Of a stretch of DNA of 7,425 bases, positions 5,861 through 7,425 are shown in pieces. Below the pieces are notes generated by a model. The model had not been told where the DNA came from, did no database searches, and was given only the letters and a program-made list of their open reading frames with translations. Location: positions 1 to 7,425 of the forward strand of contig JBDKTK010000291.1 in NCBI GenBank assembly GCA_039680225.1, read 5' to 3'. The translations under genes were made by a program, and so were the position numbers. The stretch is from JBDKTK01 sp039680225 (GTDB lineage: Bacteria; Desulfobacterota; Syntrophia; Syntrophales; UBA4778). Positions within the stretch are counted from its first letter, which is position 1; each line of letters begins with the position of its first letter.

Positions 5861-5896
5861 GTGTTGGGGTTCGCTGTCGCTCACCGCCAACCTACG
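5861..5896. repeat. REP-like intergenic palindrome
   Basis: GTTGGGGT (5863-5870) pairs with ACCGCCAAC (5883-5891) as an 8-bp stem with one bulged G, followed by CTACG. The overall pattern, a GTTGGGGTTCGCT arm, a GCTCACC arm and then CCAACCTACG, resembles the short repeats that occur many times between genes in proteobacterial genomes. Only one copy lies in this window, so repetition cannot be shown here. Confidence 0.45.
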
Positions 5897-5954
5897 TGCT
5901 CATCCCAACGTGCGTGCTCCATTGTCCCGATTGCAGCGTTCCGTTGCCTGCCCG

Positions 5955-5972
5955 CTGGCATCGATTTTGCTT
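5955..5972 (+). promoter_or_regulatory. Weaker sigma-54-like site facing right
   Basis: CTGGCAT-CGATT-TTGCTT has GG (5957-5958) and GC (5969-5970) 10 bp apart, as sigma-54 requires, with two mismatches in the -24 block. Transcription would start near 5982, about 600 nt before the J-domain gene. No copy of the enhancer dyad found near flp is nearby, so activity and partner are uncertain. Confidence 0.3.
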
Positions 5973-6067
5973 TTCAAATATCGAAACAGACATCCAAACC
6001 GCTATTCCGAAAAGCTTTACATTGTAAGAAATGTTCGCGATAAGGTTGAACGATGTCCACGGATTCG

Positions 6068-6114
6068 GAAGTTATAAACTTTTGACTTAGGTTATCTTCA
6101 TTGAGAAGTTATAA
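6068..6114. repeat. 10-bp direct repeat in AT-rich DNA
   Basis: GAAGTTATAA occurs at 6068-6077 and 6105-6114, 37 bp apart start to start, each followed within 3 nt by TTTGA. It lies in the AT-rich centre of the gap and could be a pair of protein-binding sites or a chance repeat. Confidence 0.35.
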
Positions 6115-6223
6115 TTTGATAATATATATGGGATTCATATTCATATCGTCGGAAATAATCTGCTACAGCCTTCAGTGGCTATGGCGGTTGTACATTGATA
6201 ACCGGATTATGTTTCCATGTTCT

Positions 6224-6238
6224 CACAATATCATTGTG
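6224..6238. repeat. Short palindrome
   Basis: CACAAT-ATC-ATTGTG is a perfect 6-bp inverted repeat with a 3-base spacer, followed by TTTTGC on the plus strand. It is the size of a dimer operator; as a terminator the stem is weak and AT-rich. Confidence 0.4.
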
Positions 6239-6384
6239 TTTTGCAAGAATAAATATAAGCGCGGAATGTAAATATTCCTGGGAAAGGATCTTTGCCGGGG
6301 CGGGGGCATTCCTGCCGGTGCCGATTCGGCTGCGCCAGGGATGCAAATAGCAGCGCACAGGCCGTCCTGGTATATCCAGCGGTC

Positions 6385-6505
6385 ATGAAGAGGGGTTTGG
6401 CCGCGCCCGTTCGAAGAGTTCTGCGAACGGTGTGCGGCGTACGATGCGGAGACGAAGCGGTTTCTCCCGGGGGAGTGTGAACCGGGCCGGGTGGAAAGCG
6501 TTTGA
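6385..6505 (+). pseudogene. Possible frameshifted small cysteine-containing ORF
   Basis: From 6407 a short frame reads PFEEFCERCAAYDAETKRF, then LPGECEPGRVESV and a TGA at 6503-6505. Codons are strongly biased to G or C in third positions, as in neighbouring genes. The frame has no start codon; a stop precedes it at 6386-6388. An ATG at 6385 in another frame reads MKRGLAAP, and removing one C from the CCC at 6406-6408 would join the two into a 39-residue protein. It has a CxxC pair and a later Cys, which could bind metal. The ATG lacks a good ribosome site. It could be a decayed gene, a sequencing error or chance. Confidence 0.3.
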
Positions 6506-6578
6506 GCCGGCAGCGCGGGGGAGGACCTTGTTGCTCTGAAACGAATGGTTCCCGGGCGGGAAGAAGGAAGCCGTGAGC

Positions 6579-7208
6579 ATGGACGCATTCAAAGACTACT
6601 ACGAAGTGATGCAGCTCAGCCCGAACGCCGAGCAGAAGACCATAGAGAAGGTCTTCCGGCTGCTCGCCAAGCGCTATCATCCCGACAACGCCGGCTCGGG
6701 GGATACGGAGCGGTTCAGCCTGCTGACCGAGGCCTACCACGTGCTCGCGGACGACGAAAAGCGCGCCGCCTACGACGCCCGGTACGACGAAGTCCGCGCC
6801 GTGAAGGCAGGGGTGCGGCGGGCCGTCTTTGCGGAGGGAAGCGCCCGGGACGGGGAACACATCCGCCACGGCATCCTTTCGACCCTCTACATCGCCCGCA
6901 GGCGGAGCGCGCGCAGCCCGGGAGTGGGAATCGTGTATTTCGAGCAGGTGCTGGAGTGTGTGGAAGAGCAGATGGAGTTTCACATCTGGTATCTGCGCGA
7001 GAAGGGGCTGATCGAGCGCACCGATACCGGGACCTTCGCCATTACCGTCGAAGGCGTCGATGTGATCGAGGCGAAACAATATATCCTCAGAAAAGACCGG
7101 CTTCTCCAGGAACCGGAAAGAACCGGCGGGGACGGCCGCGGCCGGGACTGCGAAAGCAGCGGGGGGCCGGAGCTGCTGACCATGCGGAAGGGGTCCGCGG
7201 CGCGCTGA
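6579..7208 (+). CDS. J-domain (DnaJ-like) protein with winged-helix-like C-terminal half
   Basis: A 209-residue cytoplasmic protein. Residues 5-68 are a J domain: DYYEVMQLSPNA, helix II (IEKVFRLLAKRY), the HPD motif at 34-36, then FSLLTEAYHVLADDEKRAAYDAR. Such domains stimulate the ATPase of DnaK-type chaperones. It lacks the G/F region, zinc fingers and substrate domain of true DnaJ. Residues about 110-170 (FEQVLECVEEQMEFHIWYLR, then EKGLIERTDTGTFAITVEG) look like a winged helix of the kind where a wing follows a recognition helix. The last 30 residues are Gly/Arg-rich and probably disordered. The ATG at 6579 has AGGA (6565-6568) 10 nt upstream; a GTG at 6573 (4 nt spacing) would add two residues. 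A second gene follows 64 nt later. Role inferred: chaperone recruitment to a specific partner. Confidence 0.85.
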   Translation: MDAFKDYYEVMQLSPNAEQKTIEKVFRLLAKRYHPDNAGSGDTERFSLLTEAYHVLADDEKRAAYDARYDEVRAVKAGVRRAVFAEGSARDGEHIRHGILSTLYIARRRSARSPGVGIVYFEQVLECVEEQMEFHIWYLREKGLIERTDTGTFAITVEGVDVIEAKQYILRKDRLLQEPERTGGDGRGRDCESSGGPELLTMRKGSAAR

Positions 7209-7272
7209 GCGGTCGGGGGCCGCCGTTTTTGCGAACGATCCGCAACACGCCTCAACGGGCAAAGGAGCTTCC

Positions 7273-7425
7273 ATGAAAGACGCAGACGGAACGATTTCCC
7301 AGGCGGACCGCTTCTCCTTCGTCCCGATGCCGCCCGCGAATCTCCGGGAGCTGGACATCCCGGAGGCGGTCGCGATGGACATCCTGCTGGCACGCCTCTA
7401 CAGGGAAGGGGTGGGCAGCCTCAAG
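7273..7425 (+). CDS. N-terminal part of a protein of uncertain family (runs off right edge)
   Basis: The first 51 codons of a gene, starting MKDADGTISQADRF, then SFVPMPPANLRELDIPEAVA and MDILLARLYREGVGSLK. The ATG has AAAGGAG (7261-7267) 5 nt upstream, a strong site. It follows the J-domain gene in the same direction and is probably in its operon. The pattern of a Pro-rich start, a LxIPxxxxxDxLLxxLY helix and then a Gly resembles the N-terminal helical region of some AAA+-type ATPases of Deltaproteobacteria, which go on to a winged helix and a P-loop. That resemblance is from memory and unproved, as no P-loop lies inside the window. Confidence 0.75.
   Translation, partial: MKDADGTISQADRFSFVPMPPANLRELDIPEAVAMDILLARLYREGVGSLK

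Larger units (their letters stand above)
5575..6578. other. Divergent gap of about 1 kb without an intact recognisable gene
   Basis: It separates the leftward kinase gene from the rightward J-domain gene. 5600-5900 is GC-rich and crowded with inverted repeats. 5940-6280 is AT-rich and holds a sigma-54-like site, a direct repeat and a palindrome. 6290-6570 is GC-rich again and includes a possible gene remnant. Open frames here lack ribosome sites and family features. Individual elements are listed separately. Confidence 0.7.

Noticed and set aside
5520..6077. 185-codon open frame on the plus strand crossing the kinase start
   Set aside because: It overlaps the kinase start region antisense, has no ribosome site and crosses a strong composition change and several hairpins. 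The product looks random.
6082..6115. TTGACT and TATAAT in AT-rich DNA, like a sigma-70 promoter
   Set aside because: The spacer is 22 bp, well outside the normal 16-18 bp, and no gene starts within reach downstream.
5575..6578. Possible c-di-GMP riboswitch, tRNA or CRISPR in the large gap
   Set aside because: I looked for conserved GEMM segments, a cloverleaf and spaced identical repeats and found none. The hairpins present do not match a known class.
6231..7382. 383-codon open frame on the minus strand
   Set aside because: It is antisense to the J-domain gene and the gene after it. Length is explained by high GC and lack of stops; its Pro/Arg/Ala-rich product shows no family features and no ribosome site.

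Overview
The window reads as part of a GC-rich chromosome with a Tad/Flp (tight adherence) pilus locus, probably from a Deltaproteobacteria/Desulfobacterota-type organism. That taxonomic guess is inference: it rests on the NtrC-type regulator with a sigma-54 promoter, the codon use and the J-domain/winged-helix gene. No marker gene settles the taxon.

Left half, minus strand. Transcription runs right to left. A two-component pair lies upstream: a membrane PAS-containing histidine kinase (4090-5574) overlaps a complete NtrC-family sigma-54 activator (2706-4121). A gene-free, AT-rich stretch of about 430 bp follows. It contains an excellent -24/-12 sigma-54 promoter (2346-2363) and two nearly identical 16-bp dyads exactly 100 bp apart (2461 and 2561), which look like the activator's enhancer sites. 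The promoter faces a 57-residue Flp pilin gene (2097-2270) too short for an ordinary ORF search. Beyond flp come two stem-loops, then the A24 prepilin peptidase cpaA/tadV (1279-1839), cpaB/rcpC (407-1258) and the start of the secretin gene cpaC/rcpA (1-325), which runs off the left edge. The layout suggests a dedicated circuit: kinase, then sigma-54 activator, then flp and the pilus assembly operon, with hairpins after flp setting the pilin-to-machinery ratio.

Middle, 5575-6578. About 1 kb separates the divergent kinase gene from the rightward genes, with no intact gene recognised. The half next to the kinase is packed with inverted repeats. These include a 73-nt element (5699-5771) that folds on paper into a 12-bp outer helix, a 6-bp helix and a three-way junction, and a REP-like hairpin (5861-5896). 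The centre is AT-rich, with a second weaker sigma-54-like site and a palindrome. Near the right end is a possible frameshifted remnant of a small cysteine-containing ORF (6385-6505).

Right end, plus strand. A J-domain protein with a winged-helix-like C-terminal half (6579-7208) is followed 64 nt later by the first 51 codons of another gene that runs off the edge.

The main points of interest are the self-contained sigma-54 Tad circuit with paired enhancer dyads, the structured region upstream of the kinase, and a sharp drop in GC from inside cpaA through flp to the activator's 3' end, which suggests a mosaic locus.
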